Assembly: GCA_003990745.1 (NCBI GenBank)
Contig: RBNI01001219.1
Location: 1-23,650, forward strand
DNA length: 23,650 nucleotides
Direction: 5' to 3'
From: Jimgerdemannia flammicorona
Lineage: Eukaryota > Mucoromycota > Endogonomycetes > Endogonales > Endogonaceae
In this document: in pieces, positions 9,971 to 18,849 of the stretch
Position numbering within the stretch: position 1 is the first letter of the stretch
How the letters are laid out: every line of letters begins with the position of its first letter
Notes under the pieces: generated by a model
What the model was told of the DNA's origin: nothing
Seen by the model: the letters and a program-made list of their open reading frames with translations, nothing else
Databases searched by the model: none
Position numbers and translations under genes: made by a program

Positions 9971-10250
9971 TTGTCAAACCCATGCTCGACATCAACACCA
10001 CTGACACGGACAACTCCAAAGAAATCTGCGTCCTCGCCGAGATTTCGCCGCCAGCGATGAGTAGGCGGAGCGCGTTTACAGTCATCCCTTAGACCTTCAA
10101 CGTATTCAATAGGACGTCGACATCTGTATCTCAAAATCCAAGTCGATGAATCAGAAATACGGGAAAAAGTTGTTTTCGGCCTTCTTTTTGCGAGATGAAT
10201 CTAGTTCAACCTGTCGCCTACTACAGGATGTATTACCACTTCCCTCAAAG
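9971..10250 (+). repeat. Inverted repeat, left arm (about 280 bp)
   Basis: It matches the reverse complement of 10941-11253 with scattered mismatches and short indels. The match is clearest from the GCGGAGC block near 10055 through the GATGAATCTAGTTC block near 10190 to the CTCAAAG block at 10245. The right arm carries about 35 extra bases near its start. The spacer is about 690 bp. Both arms preserve the same reading frame, so this looks like an inverted gene duplication, not a transposon terminus. Confidence 0.8.
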
Positions 10251-10312
10251 GAGACAACCACTTCAGGGATCTCTTGCAGTGTCGAGATGGGCCGATAACG
10301 TCGATTACAGGA
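10010..10312 (+). pseudogene. Fragment of an unknown gene, inverted duplicate of the gene at 10387-11209
   Basis: In the frame that reads KYGKKLF near 10157, this stretch encodes a protein similar to the minus-strand gene: SRRSAFTVIP, then TFNV, KYGKKLF, DESSS, LLQDVLPL and a C-terminal Ser/Thr-rich tail. It has a TAG where the other copy has a Ser codon near 10090 and a small indel near 10125, and ends at TAA near 10310. It has no recognised domain and is convergent with its partner. Conservation of the frame between diverged copies argues that the ancestor was coding. I do not recognise the family. Confidence 0.45.
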
Positions 10313-10405
10313 AAAAGCCAGGAATCGGCAAATACGCGGCATTTCAACATAGAATTACACCGTTTTACGCTTTCCCTAAGTGCTATTTACTTCGTATATT
10401 CTACA

Positions 10406-10420
10406 TTTTTTTTTTTTTTT
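10406..10420 (-). repeat. A15 run on the minus strand (T15 on plus)
   Basis: It terminates the similarity-bearing minus-strand gene and falls where the convergent copies meet. It could be a retroposition tail, but I found no flanking direct repeat of TGTAGAATATACG, so that origin is unproven. Confidence 0.5.
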
Positions 10421-10744
10421 GAACAACAATCCGCGACCGCACGGTTGATGCCCTTTTTGGATGCATCGACGTGCCCAACAAAATGACGAGCGAATTCGAG
10501 CACTCCAACCGTGTGCAACTCCCGGCAAGGAACTGGTAGAATTTGGATGTTCTCGGCCGAAATGGTCAGTATCGCAGGCAGACATGAAGCCAGCCGCAAA
10601 TTCGTGGCCGTGTTGAGGCGCAATTCATCATCGAAGTCGAGACTGCCTGAGTCTTGATCTTCAAAGGCGATTGCCCTCACTTCATCGTTCTGCGAGTGAT
10701 CCATAAAATGATGTACCGTGGGCAGTTCATGCTTGCCCATAGGG

Positions 10745-10895
10745 ATGTGCAGCGGAATTAGCGGATGTTTCGTTGGTGGAGGCCCCTTTGGATGGTGCGA
10801 TGACTGAGGCCCCTTCGGATTGCGCGGGCTACGCGACTGCTGATATTTGAGGCTCATTCGAATTGCGCAATGACTGACGCCCCTTCGGATTGTGC
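10745..10895 (-). repeat. Degenerate 27-bp tandem repeat inside the unknown gene
   Basis: Five units on the minus strand: 10895-10869, 10868-10842, 10825-10799, 10798-10772 and 10771-10745. The best conserved core is CAATCCGAAGGGGC(C/G)TCAGTCAT. A 16-bp non-repeat segment with a TAG separates units 2 and 3. Each unit encodes nine residues with a (N/H)PKG core, so the repeat was under a coding frame. Confidence 0.7.
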
Positions 10896-10940
10896 AAAAA
10901 TTTCAATGGAGGGTGACCTTTTGGTTTGAGCAGGATCCGA

Positions 10941-11253
10941 CCCTTTGAGCGAAGTGGTAATACATTCTGCAGTAGGCACCGAGCGGAACTAGATTCATCT
11001 TGCGAAAAGAGGGCCCAGAACAACTTTTTGCCGTATTTTCTGAGAATTATAGACTTGGATTTTGCGTAAGATGTCGACGGTGATGAAATGTCCCTTTTGG
11101 ATACGTTGAAGGTCGAAGGAATGGCTGTAAACGAGCTCCGCCTGCCCATCATCGGCGGCCTAGGACTCTGATTTCTTTGTGTCCGTATCCGTTGACGAGA
11201 TGTTTGCATGTATGTGAATGTATAGGTGTTGATGCCAAGTATGCATTTGACAA
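10941..11253 (-). repeat. Inverted repeat, right arm
   Basis: It is the partner of 9971-10250. It contains about 35 bp (around 11195-11230), including the ATG used for the gene at 11209, that is missing from the left arm. Confidence 0.8.
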
Positions 11254-11462
11254 AAGGAAAGCCGTCTGGACAACGGGCGCGTCAAGGTGGTTCGAGTCGG
11301 CCTATTAAGCCTCGAGGGGACCGTGTCGCCGTGACAAAATCATGTTACTTGTCATAGTTCTCCAAAACAAAACGAGAACGGCGACATATATTATTCAGAA
11401 TAACAAAGGGCTGCATTATTCACAGAAAAAAAATTATCCTCAGACTATTATTCGCAATATCT

Positions 11463-11556
11463 GCATTATCTGGATCTCCATTATTTACATTATCCGCATT
11501 AGCATTATCTGCATTTTCTGCGTTGTCCACATTGTATGCATCATCCGCATTATCCC
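11463..11556 (+). repeat. Degenerate 9-bp minisatellite (CATTATCTG-like)
   Basis: About ten units of a nonamer with consensus CATTATC(T/C)G follow each other, e.g. CATTATCCG, CATTATCTG, CATTTTCTG, CATCATCCG, with a few shortened units. It yields an Ile-rich open frame (11342-11704) that I regard as a by-product of the repeat. Confidence 0.7.
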
Positions 11557-11697
11557 GTCTTCGTCTCGACGAGACACTGCACCATCAATACGGTACAATT
11601 TCAATGCTCACGTGGTCATGTCTCTTTATCCTCTTCCTCTTCGCACTTTGTCAAGGCTAAGATTTAGACCCGATTACACATCCACCCATCTGCAACC

Positions 11698-12456
11698 ATG
11701 TTGATCAACGCCATTTTGGCTTACATTGTCAAGCTCAGTGATAACGATGGTTGGGTAAGTCCTTATGCTGCTTTGATATTCCACCCTTGTCACCGAGTTA
11801 GAACCTTGTTTCACGTGCATTGTTTTGTTGTTTTCACGTTTGCATATTGGCGTCTTGCGTTCGGGGTAACTACCAACACTGCTCCGCCGGTTCCGGTCAC
11901 CGACCTCACCGACACACCTTTTCCGACCTCAACTCCCCTGTCTTCGACGATATCTGTACAACAAACTCCGACCTCATAATCCCAACTCTGACCCAGTGAC
12001 TGTGAGCGAGGAACGTAGCGGCGCTCAACCGGCTGTTGCATTCTACGCCGCCAACGTGATCAAAACGCCACCTATCCTCCACCTCACCATCACCAATCTC
12101 GACCTCATCACAACCACTTTCCGCAACACCCTGCCGCGCCGGAAGTAGTTTGCGATCCCGTTGTCGGAGAACTTTTTAGGGGCAATGTGAGTTTGTCTTC
12201 ATTTGATGTATATCATATGCCAAATGGTGTTACTGTCCTACCGTTTCATTTATATATTTATATACTTGTTTTACGTAATTCTTAGTCATCCGAGACCCAT
12301 GCGAACAGCACATACGGCAATTGTTGTCCTCGACCTCCATCACCCCCGGACCTTTCCGACTACCACCAGCCATCTCCTCGACCTCCCGACGGCCTTCTCC
12401 GCCGATCTTTAGGACTTCCCCAACCAATAAGGCCCCGGCCTCAACCATCCCCCTAA
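11698..12456 (+). CDS. Possible small spliced gene, unknown product
   Basis: ATG at 11698 has a favourable CAACC context and opens a 19-codon exon ending at a GTAAGT donor (11755). A second coding-looking exon, 12019-12186, follows a possible TAG acceptor at 12016-12018. It encodes a Cys-Cys/Arg-rich start, a His/Pro-rich middle and an acidic end, and stops at a GTGAGT donor (12187). With an intron to TTAG at 12285, phase is kept into a Pro-rich third exon that ends at TAA 12454-12456. The structure between 11755 and 12018 is unsettled: a 47-bp intron ending at 11801 opens another frame to 11996. I recognise no domain and no clear CTAAC branch point. An AATAAA lies downstream at 13015. Confidence 0.28.
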
Positions 12457-12521
12457 GCTTTTCTACTCCCTGCCCAACCCTCTTTATTTCCTCGACGACT
12501 TCTCCCCACACCCCCGACCTC
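11901..12521 (+). repeat. Dispersed CGACCTC heptamer cluster
   Basis: Seven exact CGACCTC copies occur on the plus strand at 11901, 11924, 11969, 12100, 12331, 12379 and 12515, many inside a wider CTCGACCTC context. The region is C-rich on this strand. It may be a decayed minisatellite or a set of binding sites. Confidence 0.5.
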
Positions 12522-13014
12522 CTCCAGAGTCCCCTATCACCACCCGCCCGACGTCCATTACCTTTCTGGTCTCAAAGACTCCGCCAACCTCCAAAGTTTT
12601 ACTATTCTCCGTGGCTCAGGCATTTCTTGCGCCCACAACTTCGGATTTCACCACCCTCCCGACCTACAACAAAGCCTCCTGGACATCCGCCACTATCACC
12701 TCTCTCAACATATAAGGTTCCGCCCAAACTCCCTCTCCCGAGTGCATATACAGACTGGCATTCCCACCATCTTCATCTACCGCTACCCTGACTTCCTCGA
12801 CGACCTCCATTCCTTCGCAAGAGACAATCAAGCTGTCCAGGTATTGTTCCCTGGGGAGGCGACCCTGGCATCCTCAAGCGCCTTAACAATATTATCTGTG
12901 TTGAAATATGCAGCTCAAGTAACGACTAATTTGTGGCTTGTACTTAGATGTAGACAACGTCATTATTCTTTAAGTCATCAATCTGCAACGCGTTAGAACC
13001 GTAACTTGAGGATC
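12457..13014. other. C-rich low-complexity DNA grading to normal, no gene supported
   Basis: The C-rich strand bias continues to about 12730 and leaves several frames open by chance (e.g. 12321-12791, 12742-12996). None shows conserved motifs or convincing splice signals. It could be the 3' UTR of the candidate gene upstream. Confidence 0.45.
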
Positions 13015-13020
13015 AATAAA
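13015..13020 (+). promoter_or_regulatory. Polyadenylation signal AATAAA
   Basis: AATAAA lies just before the island turns AT-rich and about 560 bp after the candidate stop codon. It would serve a plus-strand transcript. Confidence 0.35.
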
Positions 13021-13079
13021 AACACGTTCTTTTAGTAAAAATCCCAACAAAAGATTACGAGAACTGCTGGCATTTGCGA

Positions 13080-13618
13080 TTAAACAGCTAAGGTAAATCA
13101 TTTCTCTAATATACTTTATATGCTATTATAAAATAATATTTAAGTAAATAATAGAGATATTGATTATAAATAATTAAAGTATGGGCAATCTGTACAATGA
13201 ACATCTTTCAAGAATGTAGCCTAAAGGAGTACTGAAGTCCAAATAAGAGATCTGAGATTATAAAGATAATAAAAATGATAAAGTACTTAGAGAGATCATT
13301 TTTACTCTATCAGATTTATAAGTATAGCTTATAATAAATAGTAAAATAGTAAATGAAGTATGAGATATATTTAAGAATTAACATCTATATTGCAATTTAT
13401 CCATCTAGCTATATCTCAAGATATAATTATTCAATTTATATAAAAATAGTAAAAAAAGATAATTATATTAGTTATATTAATATTTTATAAAAAAAAAAGT
13501 CTAAAAGATATAAGAGTTTTATTTTTATATATAAACTATCTGAGATATATCATATTATAATTATAATTATATATATAAAAAAGTATACTATATATAAATA
13601 TATTATTATAATATTTAT
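13080..13618. other. AT-rich spacer before the gypsy element
   Basis: No open frame, RNA gene or recognisable element. Composition becomes nearly pure A/T in the last 150 bp. Confidence 0.7.
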
Positions 13619-14089
13619 TATAATAGTTGATTTAAATTAGAAATAATAATCAGAGGATAAATATTTGATCATAATATCTGAATCTAATTCTCAAATATAG
13701 TATAGCCTTATAAATAGCAGTTATTTTACAAATATAGAAATATTAACAAATGTTAAAATTTTTCAAATGTTGAGATTTAATAATCATTAAGATTTCACAG
13801 ATATCAAGAATTCATATTTGTGAAAAATAACTTACAGGAAATATAGTCATAACTTAGCCACCTTATAGCTAGTAAACTTGTATAAATATTTCAGTATCTA
13901 GAGTGAATAAACCTCAGATCAAAATAGTTTAAAGCAAAGAGAAAGTAAGAGAACTAGTAAGCCTATAGTAGATATACTTTAAACTTATCTATTCCTATAT
14001 CTTAAGTACTCTGCAGAGTTAAAGAAGATCAAGTTTTCAAGATATAGAAATCTGATATACTTACACAGTTATATATCTACTATGTTACA
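13619..14089 (+). repeat. 5' LTR of gypsy copy B
   Basis: 471 bp, aligning with 21923-22402 and 2000-2556. It begins TATAATAG (decayed from TGTGATRG) and ends ATGTTACA. TATAAATA at 13881-13888 is the likely promoter and AATAAA at 13906-13911 the likely poly-A signal, giving the short R-region spacing usual in fungal LTRs. Confidence 0.88.
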
Positions 14090-14091
14090 AC

Positions 14092-14107
14092 TTGGTGTCC
14101 ATTAGCT
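14092..14107 (+). promoter_or_regulatory. Probable primer-binding site
   Basis: TTGGTGTCCATTAGCT begins three bases after the 5' LTR. The TGG start is as expected for pairing with the CCA end of a tRNA. I cannot assign the tRNA from the sequence alone. Confidence 0.5.
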
Positions 14108-14209
14108 GATAATTTAAGATAAATCTCTCACTTTTAAGCTGAATAACAAATAACTGTTATTACTCAAATAACTATAAAAATCAAACTAAGACATCCAGAT
14201 AAGTTAAAT

Positions 14210-15500
14210 ATGAGACCACCAGTATTTTATAGATATATATCAGATAAATCAATTATTATCTTCATTGATAATTTTGAGCAATATACTACTATAAGGACTC
14301 TGACAGCAAGACAGCAAGTAGTCCTCATGCTCTTCAGTCTCTAAGACTCTGTAAGAGCAATATTTATAGCTGCAACCCATGTGGAAAATAATGATAATAC
14401 TATACTGACAGTATAGGAGATCTGGCTCTGAGCCACCTACTATATAGATGAGATCAAGTAAGCTCTGAAGGATCAACTTAACATAATATGCCAAGGAATA
14501 AGTGAAGATCCAAACATATTCTATATTAGAATCTGATATCAGATAATTCTCATAGATTATACTACTACTATCTGAAACTAAGTAGCAGAAGTAACCTTTA
14601 TAAAAAGAGTCTACCCAGAGATAGCTATGGCCATCTACTTATCACCAGTAGTCCTAGATCTGGCAAAGAAGGTCACCTATACTCAATAATACTAGATAGC
14701 CAGTCATCTATAAGACTATATAATAGAAAGAGTCACTGGTATTAGAATTGAAGCATCCAAGACAACTAGTATAATTTCTACTAGAGTAATTATTTGAAAC
14801 ACACCTCAGTCAAGAGCAACTGAGTAGCAGAGAAACAGTAACTCTATGGAGGAACTAGCTAAGAAGTTTACTAAAATGACTGCTCATCTAGAAGATATAG
14901 TAAAGAAAATCAGAGGAAGCAATTGCTGCTTAGTTTAGAAGTTTACTGCTATTTTAGATAAGAAGAGAGATACCTGCTATATCTGTAGAGAAGAAGACCA
15001 TTACTCATATGAATGTATAGGTGAGACTAAGTATAAGACTCTGTAAAGCAATGCTATATAAAACAGAGAACAGATCAATACTATTATCTTCAAAGAAATT
15101 AGAGAGTTTGATGAAGAAGAATAGAAGGCCTACTCTATATAGACTACTAAGAAGGATATTCATAAGAAACTCTATAAGAGACCACCAGAGAGACCCAAGA
15201 AGAACCCAGTAGAGAAATAGATAGAAACTACTACAGAAAGCCAAGTTGAAGAAATAGATTAAGATATGAAGTTGGAAAAAACTGTTCAAGATAGCATTTG
15301 AGAAACTACTTTAGTCAGTAAAAGAGAAAAAGAAAAGAAGCTCTGCAAAACCAAGACCTTCAAATATGATATCTTCAAGGACCTCAGCTAAAAAAAGATC
15401 AAAGCAACCTTTGATCAGCTGGCAGAAATATCTATATTCAGATAGCAAATGAGATTCAGACTTACTGAAACAATCAAGAATCAAGGGTGGAAATAACTGG
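14210..15500 (+). pseudogene. Gag (capsid and nucleocapsid) of gypsy copy B, broken
   Basis: Gag forms the particle and binds the element RNA. The ATG at 14210 opens a frame that, read through stops, stays in phase for about 430 codons. The capsid part includes a TARQQVVLMLFSL block. A perfect CX2CX4HX4C zinc knuckle (Cys-Tyr-Ile-Cys ... His ... Cys) lies at 14975-15016. A highly charged Lys/Glu-rich tail follows to about 15500, after which a frame change leads into the protease. Stops are mostly TAG and TAA from CAG and CAA, plus some TGA from TGG. Confidence 0.82.
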
Positions 15501-15539
15501 GGCCAATAATGTTCAGAAAGATTCTAAAGAAGAAAGTAA

Positions 15540-15905
15540 GGTAATTGTAAGATCTCTGTCTATATAATCTGTCAAATTGAAGAGAGAATCTTTAAGGCCA
15601 TTATTGATACAGGAGCAAGAGGATGCCTCCTCAGTAAGAAAGCAGCAGATCACCTAGGTTGGAAGGTCAAAGAAGCAACCAAGTTGATATTTGTCATAGC
15701 AGATGATACAAGAGCCATACCTCTGGAAAAGATCTAAGATATTCCCATCAAGTTTGGAGGAGCAATCATTCCAGTAGATATAATTGTGACCAATATAACC
15801 AACTATGACATCCTTATTGGCAATCAATAGCTTCACAAGGCTAAGGCAGTAATTGATATGAATGCTCAGAAGATACAGATCATCTACCATAGACAGAAGA
15901 TGTGA
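15540..15905 (+). pseudogene. Retropepsin-type aspartic protease (unit 1)
   Basis: The protease processes the polyprotein. The active-site triplet Asp-Thr-Gly is at 15606-15614 within KAIIDTGARG, followed by a LLSKKAA segment and a flap-like FVIADDTRAIPLE. The second signature, ILIGNxxLHKA, lies near 15810, with TAG in place of the usual Trp. Its frame is continuous with the dUTPase and RT that follow, so Pol is one polyprotein. Stops near 15736 and 15828 inactivate it. Confidence 0.85.
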
Positions 15906-16009
15906 ATTCCCATCAATGTCAACAAAGGAGTCCTACTTAAGATGGAGGAAGAAAAAAGTGAACAAGAGGAAGCCTACATGGTGACAACTCAGAAAAAGAA
16001 GAAGAAAAT

Positions 16010-16700
16010 CAGATGGATGAGCAAAGAAGACTGGTGCAAGAAGATTATAAAAGGATATATACTATAAGGAGTCTGCCCTCATAGGATCTGAATGTACTAT
16101 ATGGAGCATATCAATAAGTGTTATCAGTGTACTGGCAAAATCAAGAAGATCTATCACCAAAGAAGAGAGAAGGTTCTTGAGAAATAGGTAAGAGAAGAAA
16201 AGAAAATAAAAGAAGAAGAGAATGATGAACTACCAGCTCTTCTCAAAGACAGTGATGATGGAGAGGAAATTAAGATCAAGATTCAGAAGATTTATTCTGA
16301 TATAGTCCTACCAGAATATAAGTCAGAAAACACAGCTGGAATAGATATTGCTACAGTAGAGAAAATTGTACTTGAACCTCAGACAACTACTTTACTTGTA
16401 ACTAGCCTGGAGATGACAATCCCAAAGGATCATATTGGAATCCTCAAGACAAGTAGCAGCCTGGCCAAGAGTAAAATTATGATTGAAGGAAGAGTCATTG
16501 ATTCAGATTATACTGGAGAAATCCTACTCATTACTAGGAACCATAATCCTACAATATTATTTCCAGTCAAGAAGAAGGACTAGTTGATACAGATGCTATT
16601 CTTTCTGATCCTATAACCAAAGATTATAGAAGTCAAAGAGCTGGAGAAAACAGAGAGAGTAAAGAAAGAATTCAGATCTACAGAAAGAGGAGTATTTGCC
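16010..16700 (+). pseudogene. Cys/His cluster plus dUTPase domain (unit 1), between protease and RT
   Basis: dUTPase hydrolyses dUTP to dUMP and keeps uracil out of cDNA. Five trimeric-dUTPase motifs appear in order and in phase: AGIDIAT (16335-16355); LKTSSSLA (16443-16466), aligning with the PRSGL motif; GRVIDSDYTGEI (16488-16523), with the catalytic Asp kept; a KKKD-stop-LIQML version of the GDRIAQLI motif (16569-16598); and a decayed Gly-rich FRSTERG motif (to 16691). Upstream, Cys-Pro-His at 16074-16082 and His-x3-Cys-x2-Cys at 16107-16130 form a possible zinc site, and a basic linker joins them to the dUTPase. Several stops interrupt the frame. Confidence 0.8.
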
Positions 16701-16779
16701 AGTATCAAGATCACTGAGCTGAAGCACAAGAAGGAGAAAACTACAAATAAGTACAGCTATACTATTGGAAATGAATTCC

Positions 16780-17776
16780 CACTCAAGATGGAGCTCAAGA
16801 AAATACTCTATGAATTTGAGAATATCCTTACCACAAACTTCAAGAATATCAAAGAAAAGACTCCATACTACTATTATGATATAGATACTAGAGATATTGA
16901 ACCAATTTACCAGAAGGCAAGACCTGTCCCATCAGTCTACTAAGAGTGGCTCAGAGAAGAAATCAAGCAGATAGAAGAAGCTAGTATCATTAAAGAGGCC
17001 AGCAGCCCCTGGTCTTCACCAGTTGTACTAGTTACAAAGAAAGGAAGGAAGTCTGGAGAATTTGCCCCAAGACTCTGCATTGATTATAGAAAGCTCAATA
17101 TAGTCACCAAGAAGGATTACCAATCCTTGCCCCTTATCAGTAATATCCTTATACATAACTCTAGAAGATAATGTACAGTACTACAGCACCTTAGATCTAT
17201 ACTCTGGATTCTACCAAATTGAACTCACAGAAACAGCAAGTGAGAAATCAGCCTTCATCATCTCAGATAAACCTATATCTACCTGTGAATGTCATTTAGA
17301 ATATACAATACACCAGCAAGTTTTCAGTGAATGATGAATAAAATCTTCCACTATAATATGAGAAAATGGATGATAGTTTATATGGATGATGTAATTATCT
17401 ACAGCCAGACACCAGAGGAACATCTGCAGCACATCCAGCAGATAATAGAAAAGCTGAGAAAGCATGGTCTATATATTAAGCCCAAGAATGCAAATTCATA
17501 GAAATCAAGATCTCCTATCTTGGCCATATCATTAACTGAGATAGAACGTACACTGACCCTCTCAAGATACAAGTAGTAGCAGCATACCCAAGGCCTACTA
17601 CTGTTACTGAAGCCCAAGCCTTCATGGGACTCACCTCATATTACTAAAGATTTATCAAAGAATTTTCCAATATTGTAGGCCTAATCTATAAACTCAATAA
17701 GAAGGATACCAAGTTCCAATAGACTAGTAGGCAATAAAAAGTATTTGATAAGCTTAAGACCAGACTGATCCAGGTA
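16780..17776 (+). pseudogene. Reverse transcriptase (unit 1), truncated at the duplication junction
   Basis: RT copies the element RNA. Visible blocks: IGNEFPLKMELKKILYEF, EPIYQKARP (near 16902), SPWSSPVVLVTKK, and LCIDYRKLN near 17075. The catalytic YMDD is intact at 17379-17390, followed by EEHLQHIQQIIEKLRKHGLYIKP and a FMGLTSYY block near 17625. The sequence stops just after RLIQ, near 17775, where RNase H should begin, and the next bases belong to the protease of unit 2. Stops are spread throughout. Confidence 0.88.
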
Positions 17777-18030
17777 GCCTAGATTGGAAGGTTGAAGAAG
17801 CAATCAAATTGGTATTTGTTATAGCAGATAGTATAAGAGCCACACCTCTGAGAAAGATCCAAGATGTTTCCATCAAGTTTGGAGGAGCAACTATTCCAGT
17901 AAATGTGATTGTAATCAATACTACTAATTATGACATCCTCATCAGCAACTAGTGGCTTCATAAAGCCAAAGCAGTAATTGACCTCAATGCTCAGAAGATG
18001 CAGATTATTTACCAAGATCAGAAGATGTGA
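17777..18030 (+). pseudogene. Protease, 3' two-thirds only (unit 2)
   Basis: It corresponds to 15647-15905. It begins at the CCTAG-ATTGG junction, downstream of where the DTG active site would be, so it has no catalytic Asp. The flap region and the second signature (DILISN, decayed from DILIGN) remain. The truncation shows that the second unit did not arise as an independent full element. Confidence 0.82.
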
Positions 18031-18133
18031 ATTTCCATCAATGTCAACAAAGGAGTGCTACCTGAGATAGAGAAAGAAGAAAGTGAGCAAGAAGAAGTCT
18101 ACATGATAACTATACAGAAAAAGAAGTAGAAAG

Positions 18134-18820
18134 TTGGATGGATCAGTGAGGAAGAATGGAGCAAAAGAATCATTGAGAGATATGTATATACCACAAGGAG
18201 TCTGCCCTCATGAAATCAAGATGTACTGCATGAAACATATTGATAATTGCTACCAGTATATCAGTAGAATCAAGAAAATCTACTATGAAAGAAGACAGAA
18301 GGTTCTCAAGAAACAAGCAAGGCAAGAAAAAGAGGAGAAAGTAGATAATAAACCATCAGCTCTCTTAGAGAACTGTGATGATAAAGAAGAAATCAAGGTC
18401 AAAATTTCGAAAATCCACTCTGATACAGTTCTACCAGAATATAAGTCAGAGAATATAGCTGGAATAGATATTGCTACAGTAGAGAAAACTGTGCTAGAGC
18501 CCCAGACAACCACCCTGCTTACAACTGGTCTGGAAATGACAATTCTAAAGGACTATATCAGGATCCTAAAGACAAGAAGCAGTCTGGCCAAGAGTGATAT
18601 TACTATTGAAGGAGGAGTTATCAATTCAGACTATATTGAAGAAATACTACTCATTGCTAAGAACCACAACCTTATGATTCTATTTCCAATCAAGAAGAAG
18701 AGTTAATTGGTACAGATGTTGATCTTCTTAGTTTTTCAGCCAAAGATCATAGTAGTCAAGAAGTTGGAGAAAACAGAAAGAGGAAGAAAAGGATTCAGAT
18801 CTACAGAAAGAGGAGTATAT
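18134..18820 (+). pseudogene. Cys/His cluster plus dUTPase domain (unit 2)
   Basis: It is the duplicate of 16003-16700 and the best-preserved coding part of the element: open from 18134 to a TAA at 18704-18706, then open again. Motifs are AGIDIAT (18458-18478), LKTRSSLA (18566-18589), GGVINSDYIEEI (18611-18646), and RGRKGFRSTERG (18779-18814), which is closer to the Gly-rich fifth motif of dUTPases than unit 1 is. Asn replaces the catalytic Asp of motif 3, and the stop falls at motif 4. The cluster reads VCPHEIKMY ... HIDNCYQY, with the last Cys changed to Tyr. Comparing both units indicates the ancestor had a complete domain. Confidence 0.8.
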
Positions 18821-18849
18821 ACTAGCATCAAGATCACCATAGATCAAAA

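Larger units (their letters stand above)
10387..11209 (-). pseudogene. Unknown protein gene with 9-residue repeats, frameshifted
   Basis: Two overlapping minus-strand frames (11209-10829 and 10857-10387) join into one plausible gene if a 16-bp insertion carrying TAG at 10826-10841 is discounted. The N-terminal part is basic and Ser-rich, with the SKSIILRKYGKKLFWALF and DESSS blocks shared with the plus-strand duplicate. The middle holds 9-residue repeats such as HNPKGRQSL and RNPKGPQSS. The C-terminal part is more mixed, with an acidic FEDQDSGSLDFDDE patch and a hydrophobic stretch, and reads straight into poly-Lys from the A15 run at 10420-10406. I see no signal peptide, membrane segment or known domain. 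An alternative is an intron over the junction. Function unknown. Confidence 0.4.

Noticed and set aside
10406..10420. A15 run as a retroposition tail of the minus-strand gene
   Set aside because: No matching direct repeat was found beyond the other end of the gene, so retroposition is not supported.
10745..10895. Regular 27-bp repeats as a possible CRISPR array
   Set aside because: Units are contiguous without spacers, degenerate, in a coding frame, and in fungal-type DNA.
11281..11312. GGTTCGAGTC, similar to a tRNA T-arm
   Set aside because: The flanking stem does not pair and no D-arm, anticodon arm or acceptor stem fits around it on either strand.
11342..11704. An Ile-rich 120-codon frame resembling a membrane protein
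   Set aside because: The hydrophobic stretch is produced by the 9-bp minisatellite; no other support for coding.
12230..12511. A Glu/Gly-rich minus-strand frame resembling a coiled coil
   Set aside because: It lies opposite the C-rich Pro-coding stretch, has no splice or start support, and is explained by strand composition.
15005..15289. Phe/Leu-rich minus-strand frames resembling membrane proteins (also 20823-21104)
   Set aside because: They are antisense to Lys/Glu-rich Gag and integrase sequence and show no conservation.
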